Shown one piece after another: positions 9,462-18,742 of a stretch of 64,000 nt of DNA. The position numbers were made by a program, and so were the translations under genes. A model generated the notes under the pieces. The model was given only the letters and a program-made list of their open reading frames with translations. It made no database searches and had not been told where the DNA came from. This DNA comes from Melioribacter sp051488665 (lineage in GTDB: Bacteria > Bacteroidota > Ignavibacteria > Ignavibacteriales > Melioribacteraceae). The stretch is from positions 38,926 through 102,925 of the forward strand of contig NZ_JBPSEG010000013.1 in the NCBI RefSeq assembly GCF_051488665.1, given 5' to 3'. Numbering within the stretch: the stretch's first letter is position 1; each line of letters begins with the position of its first letter.

Positions 9462-10787
9462 TTAAATTTCTACTCTTTCCATTTTTGGCGCAAGGAGATT
9501 AAAGATGAACCATGCAATCAAATAAGCCGAACCGCAAACGAGGAACATAACATAGTAACCCGTTTCGATTGTGCCGAGAGCTTTGAAATGGTCGAGCACC
9601 CATCCTGCTAAAGTAGCAATCAAAATACCGCCCACTGCTCCTGCCATGCCGCCGATACCGGTAACCGATGCAACGGCTTTTTTGGGGAACATGTCAGACG
9701 TAGTCGTAAAAATATTAGCAGACCATGCCTGATGCGCCGAAGCTGCGATACCGACAATAATAATCGCGATCCAGGGAGAATAAACTCCCAATGCCTGCGC
9801 CGATACAACGGGCAGAGCCAATAATGCAAACACAAGCATGGCGGTTTTACGGGCTTTATTGACAGTCCAGCCTTTTTCGATAAAGTAACCCGATAACCAG
9901 CCGCCGAAAATACTGCCGAATGTTGTCATTGTATAGACAAGAGCAATCGGAAGCGCGAGGTCTGTTTTTGTCATACCGTACTGTTTATTGAGGAACGAAG
10001 GGAGCCAGAACAGATAGAACCACCAAACAGGGTCTGTTAAAAACTTACCGATAACAAACGCCCATGTTTGTTTATAAGTCAACAAACTGAGCCATCCTAC
10101 TTTTTCCTCTTCTTTTTCCTTGGAGACCTGTTCGTCTTTGTCGCTGTGGATATATTCGTATTCTTCTTTCGACAATTTTTTATGTTTGGAAGGAATTTCG
10201 TATATCATGAACCAGAAAATCAGCCAGAGCAAACCGATTGCGCCGGTGATAATAAACGCCCACTGCCAGCCCCAGAGAACCGCTATCAACGGAACAGTCA
10301 GAGGAGCGAGAATAGCTCCGACATTAGAGCCGGAATTGAACAAACCGGTGGCAAGCGCTCTTTCCTTTTTGGGGAACCATTCGGCTACCGTTTTGATAGC
10401 AGCCGGGAAGTTACCGGCTTCGCTCAGTCCGAGGAATCCTCTTGCTACCATAAAGCCTAGTGTGCCTTTAGCAAAAGCGTGAGCGATTGCAGCCAAACTC
10501 CAAACAGTGAGCGAAAGCGCGTATCCGATTTTTGTGCCCAATTTATCGATAAGCCAACCCATAAAAAGCATGCCGAGTCCATACATAACCTGGAATGCAA
10601 CAACTATATTGGCGTAGTCAGTTTCCGTCCAATTGAATGCGGGCTCCAGATAATCGTCTTTAAGAAGACTTATTACCTGTCTGTCGAGATAGTTAATTGT
10701 AGTAGCAAAAAAGACGAGCGCCAGTATTGTCCAACGATATTTGCCTACCTTTGCTACAGGACTATTTTGATTAAGTTCTGCTTGCAT
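9462..10787 (-). CDS. exuT: MFS hexuronate transporter (ExuT type)
   Basis: 441 residues with 12 predicted membrane helices, of the anion:cation symporter branch of the major facilitator superfamily. It starts helix 1 with TTINYLDRQVISLL. The segment GFLGLSEAGNFPAAIKTVAEWFP and the following GLFNSGSNVGAILAP are typical of ExuT/GudP-type sugar-acid carriers. The long cytoplasmic loop between helices 6 and 7 is very charged (DKDEQVSKEKEEEKVG). It is the first gene of the catabolic operon, so it most likely imports glucuronate and/or galacturonate by proton symport. Confidence 0.92.
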   Translation of the reverse strand: MQAELNQNSPVAKVGKYRWTILALVFFATTINYLDRQVISLLKDDYLEPAFNWTETDYANIVVAFQVMYGLGMLFMGWLIDKLGTKIGYALSLTVWSLAAIAHAFAKGTLGFMVARGFLGLSEAGNFPAAIKTVAEWFPKKERALATGLFNSGSNVGAILAPLTVPLIAVLWGWQWAFIITGAIGLLWLIFWFMIYEIPSKHKKLSKEEYEYIHSDKDEQVSKEKEEEKVGWLSLLTYKQTWAFVIGKFLTDPVWWFYLFWLPSFLNKQYGMTKTDLALPIALVYTMTTFGSIFGGWLSGYFIEKGWTVNKARKTAMLVFALLALPVVSAQALGVYSPWIAIIIVGIAASAHQAWSANIFTTTSDMFPKKAVASVTGIGGMAGAVGGILIATLAGWVLDHFKALGTIETGYYVMFLVCGSAYLIAWFIFNLLAPKMERVEI

Positions 10788-10922
10788 TACGGCTCCAATT
10801 TATTTTTAAATAAACAACGGTTACTTAATCGGTTACTAATTTAGATATTTTTATATTAATTTGCTACAAAAAAAGATAAATCACAATTTTATTCGGAAAA
10901 AAATAATGCATAATATTATTAA
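10788..10922 (-). promoter_or_regulatory. Leader/promoter region of the hexuronate operon with a GGTTAC direct repeat
   Basis: 135 bases between phoR and exuT. GGTTAC occurs twice (10819-10824 and 10831-10836), 12 bases start to start, so on one face of the helix. On the minus strand this reads GTAACCG-n5-GTAACCG. Half-sites of this kind recall LacI/GntR-type sugar regulators, but no regulator gene is nearby. An AT-only inverted repeat next to a T run (10896-10920) may be a weak terminator for phoR. No clear -10/-35 pair was found. Confidence 0.3.
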
Positions 10923-11960
10923 TTATCTAATAAATTTCCTCAATCTAAAGGCAAATTCGCTCCCCTCGCCCGGCTTGCTGATCAGTTCCATCCTCGAATT
11001 ATGAGCTTCAATTATATGTTTTACGATTGCCAGTCCAAGCCCGGTGCCTCCCAATTCTCGAGAACGGTTTTTGTCGACTCTGTAAAACCGCTCGAATATA
11101 CGGCGCTGGTCTTCGGGACTTATTCCGATACCCGTATCCCGCACATAAATCCGCGCTTCTTTTTCGTAGTCCTGCAAACCGACTTCCACTTTTCCCTCTT
11201 CTGTATACTTAATTGCATTTACTATCAAGTTCGACAATACAAGGCGGATTTTGTCCTTATCGCCGTAAACTTCCGGAATAGGTCTTTTTAATTTTAGTTC
11301 CAGATTCAAATTTTTGTTTTCCGCAAACGGCTTAAATTCATTATATAAATTTATAAGAACCGGTTCCAAGTCGAAATAACGGAGATTCATTTTCATCTGT
11401 CCGGATTCTATCATAGAAATGTCAATCAAGTCATTCAACAGGTTATTTAGATTATTCAAATGCCGGTTTGCTTTCTGAAGGAAAGTAATATTTACATTCG
11501 GATCGTTTACTGCGCCGTCGAGAAGAGTTTCGATAAAACCTTGGATTGCAAAAATGGGAGTTCTCAATTCGTGCGAAACGTTGCCCAAAAACTCCGTTCT
11601 TACCTTTTCCATTTTTTTCAAATTTTCGATTACTTCCTTGTTGCTGCGGTACATTTCGCGAATTTCTTCTTCGAGTATTTTCAAACCGCTGCCCAGTTGA
11701 ATGTCGTAATGATCCATCAGTTGATTGTTCCGGATTTTACGTATAGTTTCCGTAATTGAATTGATTTCTTTTTTTCTTCTCCAGCCGAGATAATTCAATA
11801 ACCCGAAGTAAGTAATAATTACGAGTCCAAAAACGGCAGTAAGAATAATCGTAGAATGACCGTCAAGAAAATAGAAGAGAATAAAAAAAACGGAATTGTA
11901 AATTAAGAGGGGAAGAGCGTAATTCTTTCCGAAGCGCAGATTCTCTTTAATATTTTTCAA
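10923..11960 (-). CDS. phoR: PhoR-like sensor histidine kinase
   Basis: 345 residues: two closely spaced N-terminal membrane helices (about 15-32 and 37-57), a coiled linker, a HisKA domain with H130 in FLGNVSHELRTP, and HATPase_c with NLIVNAIKYTEEG (N box), DTGIGI (G1), FERFYRV (F box) and GGTGLGLAIVKHI (G2). There is almost no periplasmic domain, so it probably senses through the membrane or a partner protein, as in PhoR with the Pst system. The gene overlaps phoB by 14 bases. Whether phosphate is the signal is inference from the pair's resemblance. Confidence 0.88.
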   Translation of the reverse strand: MKNIKENLRFGKNYALPLLIYNSVFFILFYFLDGHSTIILTAVFGLVIITYFGLLNYLGWRRKKEINSITETIRKIRNNQLMDHYDIQLGSGLKILEEEIREMYRSNKEVIENLKKMEKVRTEFLGNVSHELRTPIFAIQGFIETLLDGAVNDPNVNITFLQKANRHLNNLNNLLNDLIDISMIESGQMKMNLRYFDLEPVLINLYNEFKPFAENKNLNLELKLKRPIPEVYGDKDKIRLVLSNLIVNAIKYTEEGKVEVGLQDYEKEARIYVRDTGIGISPEDQRRIFERFYRVDKNRSRELGGTGLGLAIVKHIIEAHNSRMELISKPGEGSEFAFRLRKFIR

Positions 11961-12645
11961 TGTCTCTGAAACGATAGCCCACCCCCTTGATAGTTTCGAT
12001 CAGATAAGAGTATTCGCCCAGCTTTTCTCTTATTTTTCTTACATGAACGTCAATTGTTCTTTCAACAACATAAACGTCGCCGCCCCAAATATCTCGCAGT
12101 ATTCGTTCTCTTTCAAATACTTTTCCGGGCTTTGAAGCAAGATAAGCCAGAATCTCGAATTCCTTTTTCGGGAATACCACTTCCTTTTTATCGACCGTCA
12201 CAGTGTATTTTGTTTTGTTTATCAAAAGCGGACCGGCGTTTATTTCTTTCGCTTCTTCTTCGCTTTGTTTTAATTGCTCTACTTTGCGAAGATTCGATTT
12301 AACGCGCGCTATCAATTTTTTGGGCGATATCGGTTTTTGTATAAAATCGTCCGCTCCGATATTTAAGCCGTATACTTCGTCGATTTCGGACGACTTTGCA
12401 GTCAGAAATATGACCGGAGTGTTCTTAAACTCTTCTCTTTTTCTAATTTGTTTGCACGTTTCGTACCCGTCCATCTTCGGCATCATTACGTCGAGAATTA
12501 TCAGGTCGGGATTCGTTTCTAATTTCTCAATTGCTTCCTGACCGTTATAAGCCGTGGCAACTTCGAAACCTTCATTTTCGAGATTGTACTTCAGAAATTC
12601 AATTATGTCCTTTTCGTCGTCGACAAGTAATATTTTTTCGTTCAT
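11947..12645 (-). CDS. phoB: PhoB-like response regulator (OmpR family)
   Basis: 232 residues. The receiver domain has the acidic pair in LLVDDEKD, phospho-acceptor D52 in LIILDVMMP and the lysine in FIQKPIS. The C-terminal winged helix has VVERTIDVHVRKIREKLG and IETIKGVGYRF, typical of OmpR/PhoB DNA-binding domains. It precedes and overlaps phoR and follows the oxidoreductase gene by one base, so it is expressed from the xseA-dxs transcript or a promoter inside it. Confidence 0.92.
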   Translation of the reverse strand: MNEKILLVDDEKDIIEFLKYNLENEGFEVATAYNGQEAIEKLETNPDLIILDVMMPKMDGYETCKQIRKREEFKNTPVIFLTAKSSEIDEVYGLNIGADDFIQKPISPKKLIARVKSNLRKVEQLKQSEEEAKEINAGPLLINKTKYTVTVDKKEVVFPKKEFEILAYLASKPGKVFERERILRDIWGGDVYVVERTIDVHVRKIREKLGEYSYLIETIKGVGYRFRDIEKY

Positions 12646-12646
12646 C

Positions 12647-13645
12647 TTAAAATTTTATTTCCCTTTTTAGATCAGCCGATTTATAGATTGTATCGAGTAA
12701 TTTCATTCTTACAACAGCTTCTTCCGAAGTTGAAACTGGAGGCACTTCGCCTCTCAACGAAGCAATAAAATGCTTAATTTCGTTTTCATACGATTTACGG
12801 TATAAATTCGAAACGCTCGATTTGGAAAGGCTGTAGTCGAAATAAGTCGATTCGATTTTCTTAAATACCTTCAAAGGGTTTAATTGAGCGGCTCCTTTTG
12901 TACCGTGTATGATAAAATTAAAACTGTCGGTATCCGAATAGAGCTCCCAGCTCACTTCAAAGCTAATCGCTTTATTCGGATCGAGTCTCACAATCCCGAC
13001 AGCCGAGTATTCCACATCCTGATATTTTGTGTTGAATTTATGAACGGCGGAACTTTCAATCTTATCCTGTCCGAACATCCAGACAGCCAGATCGAGCAGC
13101 AATATACCGAGGTCGATAACAACTCCACCGCCGGATTTCTTTTTGTCCATAAACCATTTTTGAGCGCTGCTCTTCTTTCTGAGCCAACCGCATTTTATAT
13201 AAAATATATCGCCAAGTTCGCCGCTGTTAATAATGCTTTTCATCAACATCGAATCGGGTCTGAAACGCAGGTTCATCCCCACCATGGCAAGTTTTTTGTT
13301 TTTCTTGGCTGCTCTGTCGATTTCCTGAGCTTCTTTGAAATTGACCGCAATCGGTTTTTCAATCAGCAAATCCAATCCTGAGTTTAAGCAATCGACCGCA
13401 ATTTGTTTATGAGTATCTGTCGGTGTGGTAATTATAACGGCGTCGAGCTCTTCCTGAGCTATCATTTCGCGATAATCCGTATACCGCTTTGCCGGCGGGA
13501 TTTTTTCGCCTATCGTTTTAAGTCGGTTTTTATTGACTTCGCATACGGCTTTTAACTCGACATTGCTCAATTTAGTAATTACGGGCAGATGAACAAGCTG
13601 AGCGATCGAACCCAATCCTATTATTGCTACTTTTGTTTTATCCAT
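12647..13645 (-). CDS. Gfo/Idh/MocA-family oxidoreductase
   Basis: 332 residues. The N-terminal Rossmann fold has VAIIGLGSIAQLVHLP, and the family motif EKP is at 96-98 (K97 is the expected catalytic lysine). The C-terminal alpha/beta domain binds substrate, usually a sugar or inositol derivative. The start overlaps the dxs stop by one base (TGATG), so it is translationally coupled to dxs. The substrate cannot be told from sequence. Its place between dxs and phoB gives no clear pathway. Confidence 0.9.
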   Translation of the reverse strand: MDKTKVAIIGLGSIAQLVHLPVITKLSNVELKAVCEVNKNRLKTIGEKIPPAKRYTDYREMIAQEELDAVIITTPTDTHKQIAVDCLNSGLDLLIEKPIAVNFKEAQEIDRAAKKNKKLAMVGMNLRFRPDSMLMKSIINSGELGDIFYIKCGWLRKKSSAQKWFMDKKKSGGGVVIDLGILLLDLAVWMFGQDKIESSAVHKFNTKYQDVEYSAVGIVRLDPNKAISFEVSWELYSDTDSFNFIIHGTKGAAQLNPLKVFKKIESTYFDYSLSKSSVSNLYRKSYENEIKHFIASLRGEVPPVSTSEEAVVRMKLLDTIYKSADLKREIKF

Positions 13646-15564
13646 CAGGCGACTACACCGTTTTTGTAATTTTTATTTTTCAGAAACGCCGTTACCTTTT
13701 GAGCTATTCCTTCCGGATCGATAGCGAGCATTTGATGAAGTTCTTTTTGTGTGCCGTGTTCAACGAATTCATCCGGCAGTCCTATTCTTAAAACGTCCGC
13801 TTTAATGTGATGATCGTTATAAAATTCGATAACGCCGGAGCCGAAACCACCGATTAAACTGTTTTCTTCCAGAGTAACGACCTTATCGAATTTCGTCGCA
13901 ATTTCGAGAAGCATTTGTTCGTCGAGAGGTTTGATAAAACGCATGTTAATTATTTCGGCTTCGATTCCCTGCTGCGCAAGTATATTTGCCGCTTGAGATG
14001 CGTAGTCTACCATCGAGCCGACAGCAAGAAGAGCAACATCGGAGCCGGTTTTAATTCTTTCGGACTTACCTATTTCGATTTCTTCGAAACCTTCTTTCAG
14101 TTCAACGCCGAGCGCGTTTCCTCTGGGATACCTGAGCGCTATCGGACCTTTTTTGTAATTAACGGCAGTATAGAGCATATTCCTCAATTCAGCTTCGTCT
14201 TTCGGCGCCATTATCACTATATTCGGTACCATTCTCAAATAAGATAAATCGAACGTTCCGTGATGAGTCGGGCCGTCGGCTCCAACCAATCCCGCTCTGT
14301 CGAGAGCAAAAACAACGTGCAGATTTTGCAATGCAACGTCGTGAATAATCTGGTCGAAAGCGCGTTGCAAAAACGTCGAATAAATCGCCACAACCGGAAT
14401 GATACCCTGGGTTGCCAATCCTGCGGCAAACGTAACGGCATGTTCTTCGGCAATTCCTACGTCAAAATATCTTTCCGGCAATTCCGCTTGAAGTTTATCG
14501 AGACCGGTACCGTCGGGCATAGCCGCGGTTATACCGACAACTTTATCGTTGCTTTTTGCTATGTCGACCAACGCTTTTCCGAATACGGCGGTATACGACG
14601 GCAGCGACGTTCCTTTTTTCAAAGAAATTCCGGTTAATTTGTCGAACGGCGTTGCCGCATGAAGCCGCTGCGAGTGATTTTCGGCGGGTTTGTAACCTTT
14701 ACCTTTCTCAGTAATAACGTGAACCAGTATCGGTCCGTTTAAGTCTTTTACGTGTTCGAAAAGTCTTATTAATTGAGTAATATTATGGCCGTTAATGGGT
14801 CCGAAATATCTGAATCCGAGCGCTTCGAACAACATGCCCGGAGTAAGAACGGCTTTAATGCCCTGCTCGATACGCGCGGCAACTTTTCTGAGCCTGTCCC
14901 CGAAATAGTCGAGTTTGCCCGTTAAATCCCAGATAGCGCCTTTGAACCTGTTATATTCGGGATGTGAAATCATTTCGTTAAAATACTTCGAGATTTGCCA
15001 GACATTCGGGGCAATCGACATTTGATTGTCATTTAAGACGACAATCAGATTTTTTTTAAGAAGTCCGGAATTATTCATGGCTTCGTAAGCCATACCGCCC
15101 GTCATAGCTCCGTCGCCTATAACCACCACGACTTTTCGGTTTTCTTTCAGAATATCGTTGGCGACCGCCATACCGAGAGCTGCCGATATAGAAGTCGAAG
15201 CATGACCGGCTCCGAATGCATCGTACGGACTTTCGCTTCGTTTTAAAAATCCACTGATACCTTTGAACTGGCGGATGGTTTTCAATGCGTCTCTTCTGCC
15301 CGTAACGATTTTATGCGGATATGCCTGATGTCCCGTATCCCAAACAATTTGATCATAAGGCGTATTGAAAACTTTATGAAGCGCAACGGTCAACTCGACC
15401 GTGCCGAGTCCGCCCCCGAAATGACCTCCTATCTGCGAAATTACGTCAACCATATATTGACGGATTTCCGTACAAAGCAGTTTCAGGTCCTGTCCTTCCA
15501 GCTTTTTTATATCGTCGGGAGAATTAATATCGAATAACAGTTTGTAATCGTTCTTATTTGGCAT
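13645..15564 (-). CDS. dxs: 1-deoxy-D-xylulose-5-phosphate synthase
   Basis: 639 residues, full length. It condenses pyruvate and glyceraldehyde 3-phosphate, the first step of the MEP isoprenoid pathway, with thiamine diphosphate. Motifs: GGHFGGGLGTVELTVALH, WDTGHQAYPHKI, GAGHASTSISAALGMA and GDGAMTGGMAYEAMNN (ThDP/Mg) in the first domain; FDVGIAEEHAVTFAAG and DRAGLVGADGPTHHG in the second; a C-terminal transketolase-like domain. AAGGAATACA precedes the ATG. xseB ends 9 bases upstream. Confidence 0.98.
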   Translation of the reverse strand: MPNKNDYKLLFDINSPDDIKKLEGQDLKLLCTEIRQYMVDVISQIGGHFGGGLGTVELTVALHKVFNTPYDQIVWDTGHQAYPHKIVTGRRDALKTIRQFKGISGFLKRSESPYDAFGAGHASTSISAALGMAVANDILKENRKVVVVIGDGAMTGGMAYEAMNNSGLLKKNLIVVLNDNQMSIAPNVWQISKYFNEMISHPEYNRFKGAIWDLTGKLDYFGDRLRKVAARIEQGIKAVLTPGMLFEALGFRYFGPINGHNITQLIRLFEHVKDLNGPILVHVITEKGKGYKPAENHSQRLHAATPFDKLTGISLKKGTSLPSYTAVFGKALVDIAKSNDKVVGITAAMPDGTGLDKLQAELPERYFDVGIAEEHAVTFAAGLATQGIIPVVAIYSTFLQRAFDQIIHDVALQNLHVVFALDRAGLVGADGPTHHGTFDLSYLRMVPNIVIMAPKDEAELRNMLYTAVNYKKGPIALRYPRGNALGVELKEGFEEIEIGKSERIKTGSDVALLAVGSMVDYASQAANILAQQGIEAEIINMRFIKPLDEQMLLEIATKFDKVVTLEENSLIGGFGSGVIEFYNDHHIKADVLRIGLPDEFVEHGTQKELHQMLAIDPEGIAQKVTAFLKNKNYKNGVVA

Positions 15565-15573
15565 TGTATTCCT

Positions 15574-15795
15574 TTATGAGTCCTTATTAATTTCATCTTC
15601 GAATTTCTTTTTTATTTCCGTTATTTTCAGTTCGGCAGTTTTCAGAACGTGATAGCAAGCTTTTGCCAATTCCATGCCCTCTTCGTAGAGCCGGATCGAT
15701 TCGTCAAGTTGAAGATTTCCTTCTTCGAGTTTACCGGAAATTTCTTCCAGACGCGTTAGCATTTCTTCGAAATTTTTTTCTTTCTTCTTACTCAT
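15574..15795 (-). CDS. xseB: Exodeoxyribonuclease VII small subunit
   Basis: 73 residues, the typical size. It has the XseB pattern FEEMLTRLEEISGKLEEGNLQLDESIRLYEEGMEL, a helical hairpin that binds the large subunit. The gene overlaps xseA by 8 bases, as in many genomes. It works with XseA in bidirectional single-strand DNA degradation. Confidence 0.95.
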   Translation of the reverse strand: MSKKKEKNFEEMLTRLEEISGKLEEGNLQLDESIRLYEEGMELAKACYHVLKTAELKITEIKKKFEDEINKDS

Positions 15796-16987
15796 TTATT
15801 ATTGTCTCTCCGTCGTAAAAAATTAGATTGAATTTTTCTTTTTTGTCTAAATTTTTCAGTCGAGTTATTACGCGGTCGTTTTGTTTGACAAGCGTAAATC
15901 CCCTTTCGAGTATACGATTCGTATCGAATTTTTCCAATTTTACTTTTAACAATTCCAGACGATTTCGCGAGTATTGAATAATGTTATCGAAATTGTTCTG
16001 AAATCTGTAGTATAAATTATCGAGGTATTGTTCCTTAGTTCTGATATTATCGATCGGAAGTTTAAATCCGTACGACGACAAAAACGATTCCACGGTTTCT
16101 TTGTAATCAAAAATAAGAGAGAATATTTTATCCGTAAAATTATATGAAAATTCGTCAATAAAGGCAAAGATTTCGTTAATATCCGGCGTAGCCAATTCCA
16201 TTGCCGCAGAAGGAGTAGGAGCTCGAAGGTCTGCGACAAAATCTGAAATCGTAAAATCGATTTCGTGCCCCACTGCGCTTATAACAGGAATACGGGAATC
16301 GAAAATAGCCCTGGCTACAATCTCTTCGTTGAAAGCCCATAAATCCTCGAGCGAACCTCCTCCCCGCCCGACAATAATCACGTCGATATCGTCCCTTTGA
16401 TTCAGCAGTTTAATGCTTTCGACAATCTCCTCGGCAGATCCGGGTCCTTGAACTCTGCATGGAGCAATAACCAGTTCCACAACCGGATAACGCCTTTTGG
16501 CAACGCTTTGCATGTCCTTAAACGCCGCTCCGTCGATTGCCGTTACAATACCGATTTTTTCCGGAAATTGGGGAATCGGCTTTTTGTATTCCGCGTCAAA
16601 AAGTCCTTCGGCGGCAAGCTTTTGTTTCAATTTTTCGAAAGCTGCCTGAAGTTCGCCAACGCCTGCAGGTTTCATCGAACGAACATCGATTTGATAATTT
16701 CCGCGCGGAGGATAAACCGTCAATCTTCCTTTTACAATAACTTTCATTCCGTCTTCCGGCGAAAAGAAAACGTAACTGTTGACTCCCCGCCACATTGTGC
16801 AACTTATCTGCGCGTTGGCGTCTTTAAGCGTAAAGTACCAGTGACCCGATACGTGCGCTTTGAAATTGGAAATTTCGCCGACTACCGAAATTTCGGCAAA
16901 ATTTTCTTCGAGAAGATTTTTTATCTGACCGGTTATTTCACTTACGGTTAATATATTGTTATCGAAATTAAATTCGCCGTCCTGCAT
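15788..16987 (-). CDS. xseA: Exodeoxyribonuclease VII large subunit
   Basis: 399 residues. An N-terminal OB fold (ISVVGEISNFKAHVSGHWYF, then a VKGRLTVYPPRGNYQI strand) is followed by the catalytic domain with GIVTAIDGAAFKDM, VIIVGRGGGSLEDLWAFNEE, VISAVGHEIDFTISDFVADLRAPTPSAAAE-like conserved stretches and a C-terminal coiled coil. Slightly shorter than E. coli XseA (456), as is common in this branch. It lies 7 bases downstream of the exported protein gene and overlaps xseB. Confidence 0.96.
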   Translation of the reverse strand: MQDGEFNFDNNILTVSEITGQIKNLLEENFAEISVVGEISNFKAHVSGHWYFTLKDANAQISCTMWRGVNSYVFFSPEDGMKVIVKGRLTVYPPRGNYQIDVRSMKPAGVGELQAAFEKLKQKLAAEGLFDAEYKKPIPQFPEKIGIVTAIDGAAFKDMQSVAKRRYPVVELVIAPCRVQGPGSAEEIVESIKLLNQRDDIDVIIVGRGGGSLEDLWAFNEEIVARAIFDSRIPVISAVGHEIDFTISDFVADLRAPTPSAAMELATPDINEIFAFIDEFSYNFTDKIFSLIFDYKETVESFLSSYGFKLPIDNIRTKEQYLDNLYYRFQNNFDNIIQYSRNRLELLKVKLEKFDTNRILERGFTLVKQNDRVITRLKNLDKKEKFNLIFYDGETIINE

Positions 16988-16994
16988 TTTTATC

Positions 16995-17843
16995 TTAAAA
17001 ATTAATTGAAAAAAAGTTAGAATAAATTCCTACCGAATATTCATTAAACCGATAATTCCCGCCGGAAATTCCATTCGAGTAACGATATCTTGCGTAAAAT
17101 GTAAATACGTTTTCGATTTTGAACAGACCGAGCGACAATTCAGGACTGTAACCGTAGGATCCTTTGAAATCGTTAAAATAAGAGATGCCCAGGGATATAT
17201 ACTCGATTGCCGGCAGCTGGATTATCTGTTTATATCCTACGCGAATAAAATCCCGACTCAAATCAGGATTGCCCTTGTTAAATACGTATGTATACTCGAC
17301 TCCGACATAACCGAGCGGATAATTGTAGCCGCCCGAGTAAAACGAAAACAGCGGAATTTCTTTTGACAGTCCGAAATAATCTTTTTCGTTATATCTGATA
17401 TAAACCGGCGAAGGCAATCCGAATATTACGCCTCCGAAACAACAAACCTGCAGCAGATTGAGATTACGGTCTTTCATTACAATATTATGCGGGAATTCCG
17501 CTTCGTACGGCGGGCTCTGAATTTTATTCCCGTTTCTGTCTGTTATTTCAATTCTGTAGCGGAGATACTTGCCGTTAGTTTTTAATTCGGTTACGTCTTT
17601 TTCGAATTTGTGATCGACCTCTGGCTTCTTCGAAATAATAAACTCACCCGTATTTTCAATTATAACCTTCGAGATGACGCTGTCGGTTGTAAAAAAAGTC
17701 AGGTTAAAAACGTAAGGAGCTTCCGGGCTGATGTAAGAATCGATGATGTAAATCTCAATATCTTCTTGTCCCTGAGCCAATAAAAGACCCGCGGGAGAAA
17801 ACGAAAATAAAACTATAAGTAAACCGGTCAGAAACTTGTTCAT
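16995..17843 (-). CDS. Exported protein of unknown function, possible outer membrane beta-barrel
   Basis: 282 residues from the ATG at 17843. A longer reading frame to 18107 exists but its first 88 codons run antisense into surE and are not credible. The chosen start gives a good signal peptide (MNKFLTGLLIVLFSFSPAGLLLAQGQ). Residues ~25-120 look like an Ig-like beta domain (FTTDSVISKVIIENTGE, YRIEITDRNG). The second half is rich in aromatic alternating strands (YGYSPELSLGLFKIENVFTFYARYRYSNG) and ends YSNFFSINF, with a terminal Phe as in outer membrane proteins. No family recognised. First gene of the xseA-dxs-phoR string and divergent from surE. Confidence 0.75.
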   Translation of the reverse strand: MNKFLTGLLIVLFSFSPAGLLLAQGQEDIEIYIIDSYISPEAPYVFNLTFFTTDSVISKVIIENTGEFIISKKPEVDHKFEKDVTELKTNGKYLRYRIEITDRNGNKIQSPPYEAEFPHNIVMKDRNLNLLQVCCFGGVIFGLPSPVYIRYNEKDYFGLSKEIPLFSFYSGGYNYPLGYVGVEYTYVFNKGNPDLSRDFIRVGYKQIIQLPAIEYISLGISYFNDFKGSYGYSPELSLGLFKIENVFTFYARYRYSNGISGGNYRFNEYSVGIYSNFFSINF

Positions 17844-17967
17844 GTCCTTAAAAAAATTGTCCGTTAAAAATACGCTTTTTTGGAATAACTTTTTGGTAAT
17901 CCGCACGGATACTACTACGAAAAAATAGCTATATTTAGGATTGGAAATAAAAAATACGGATATAAAA

Positions 17968-18741
17968 ATGAAAATACTTGTCTCAAACGACGACGGAATC
18001 GACTCGGCGGGGATTGCCGCTCTGGCTGAAGAGCTTAAGAAAATCGGAGATGTAACGGTAGTCGCGCCGAGGACAGAACAAAGCGCTGTCGGACACGCAA
18101 TTACCATGAAAATTCCTCTGCGAGTAACAGAATATTATAAGAACGGCGATTTTTTCGGTTATGCGGTTGAAGGAACTCCTGCCGACTGCATCAAGATGGG
18201 CATTCGAAATATAATGAAGACAAAGCCCGATATCGTAATATCAGGAATCAATCACGGATCGAATACGGCGATTAATATAATTTATTCCGGAACGGTTTCT
18301 GCCGCACGAGAAGCGGCAATCATGGATGTGCCCGCTATTGCAATTTCGGTAACAAGTCACGAAGCGACCGATTTTTCGTATGCCGCCAAAGCGGCTTCAT
18401 TGCTGGCGCAAACTGTAGTAAAAAACGGTTTGCCCGCAGGAACACTATTGAATGTAAACGTGCCGGATTTACCCGAGAACGAAATAAAGGGGATGAAACT
18501 TACCCGTCAGGGAAAATCCAAATGGGACGATATCTACGAAGAAAGAATCGATCCCTACGGCAAAAAATATTTCTGGCTTACCGGAAAATTAATCGAAGCC
18601 GACACAGATTTGGAAACAGATCAATTTGCAATCCGGAATAACTATGTTTCCGTTACGCCTATACATTTTGACCTGACCGATTACGACACTTTCGAAGACA
18701 TGAAAAAGTGGAATATCGAGAACCTATCGATCGACAATTGA
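17968..18741 (+). CDS. surE: 5'-nucleotidase SurE
   Basis: 257 residues from the ATG at 17968; an in-frame TTG at 17941 would add nine residues but has no ribosome binding site and the family begins MKILVSNDDG. SurE is a metal-dependent nucleoside 5'-monophosphatase linked to stationary-phase survival. Motifs: SNDDGIDSAGI (metal Asp pair), SAVGHAITMK, GTPADCIKMG and SGINHGSNTAINIIYSGTVSAAREA. First gene of a plus-strand group with the VWA-type gene starting 1 base after its stop. Confidence 0.96.
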   Translation: MKILVSNDDGIDSAGIAALAEELKKIGDVTVVAPRTEQSAVGHAITMKIPLRVTEYYKNGDFFGYAVEGTPADCIKMGIRNIMKTKPDIVISGINHGSNTAINIIYSGTVSAAREAAIMDVPAIAISVTSHEATDFSYAAKAASLLAQTVVKNGLPAGTLLNVNVPDLPENEIKGMKLTRQGKSKWDDIYEERIDPYGKKYFWLTGKLIEADTDLETDQFAIRNNYVSVTPIHFDLTDYDTFEDMKKWNIENLSIDN

Positions 18742-18742
18742 C

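Noticed and set aside
16995..18107. 370-residue frame starting at 18107
   Set aside because: Its first 88 codons run antisense to the start of surE and give no family likeness. The ATG at 17843 gives a clear signal peptide, so the shorter gene is reported.
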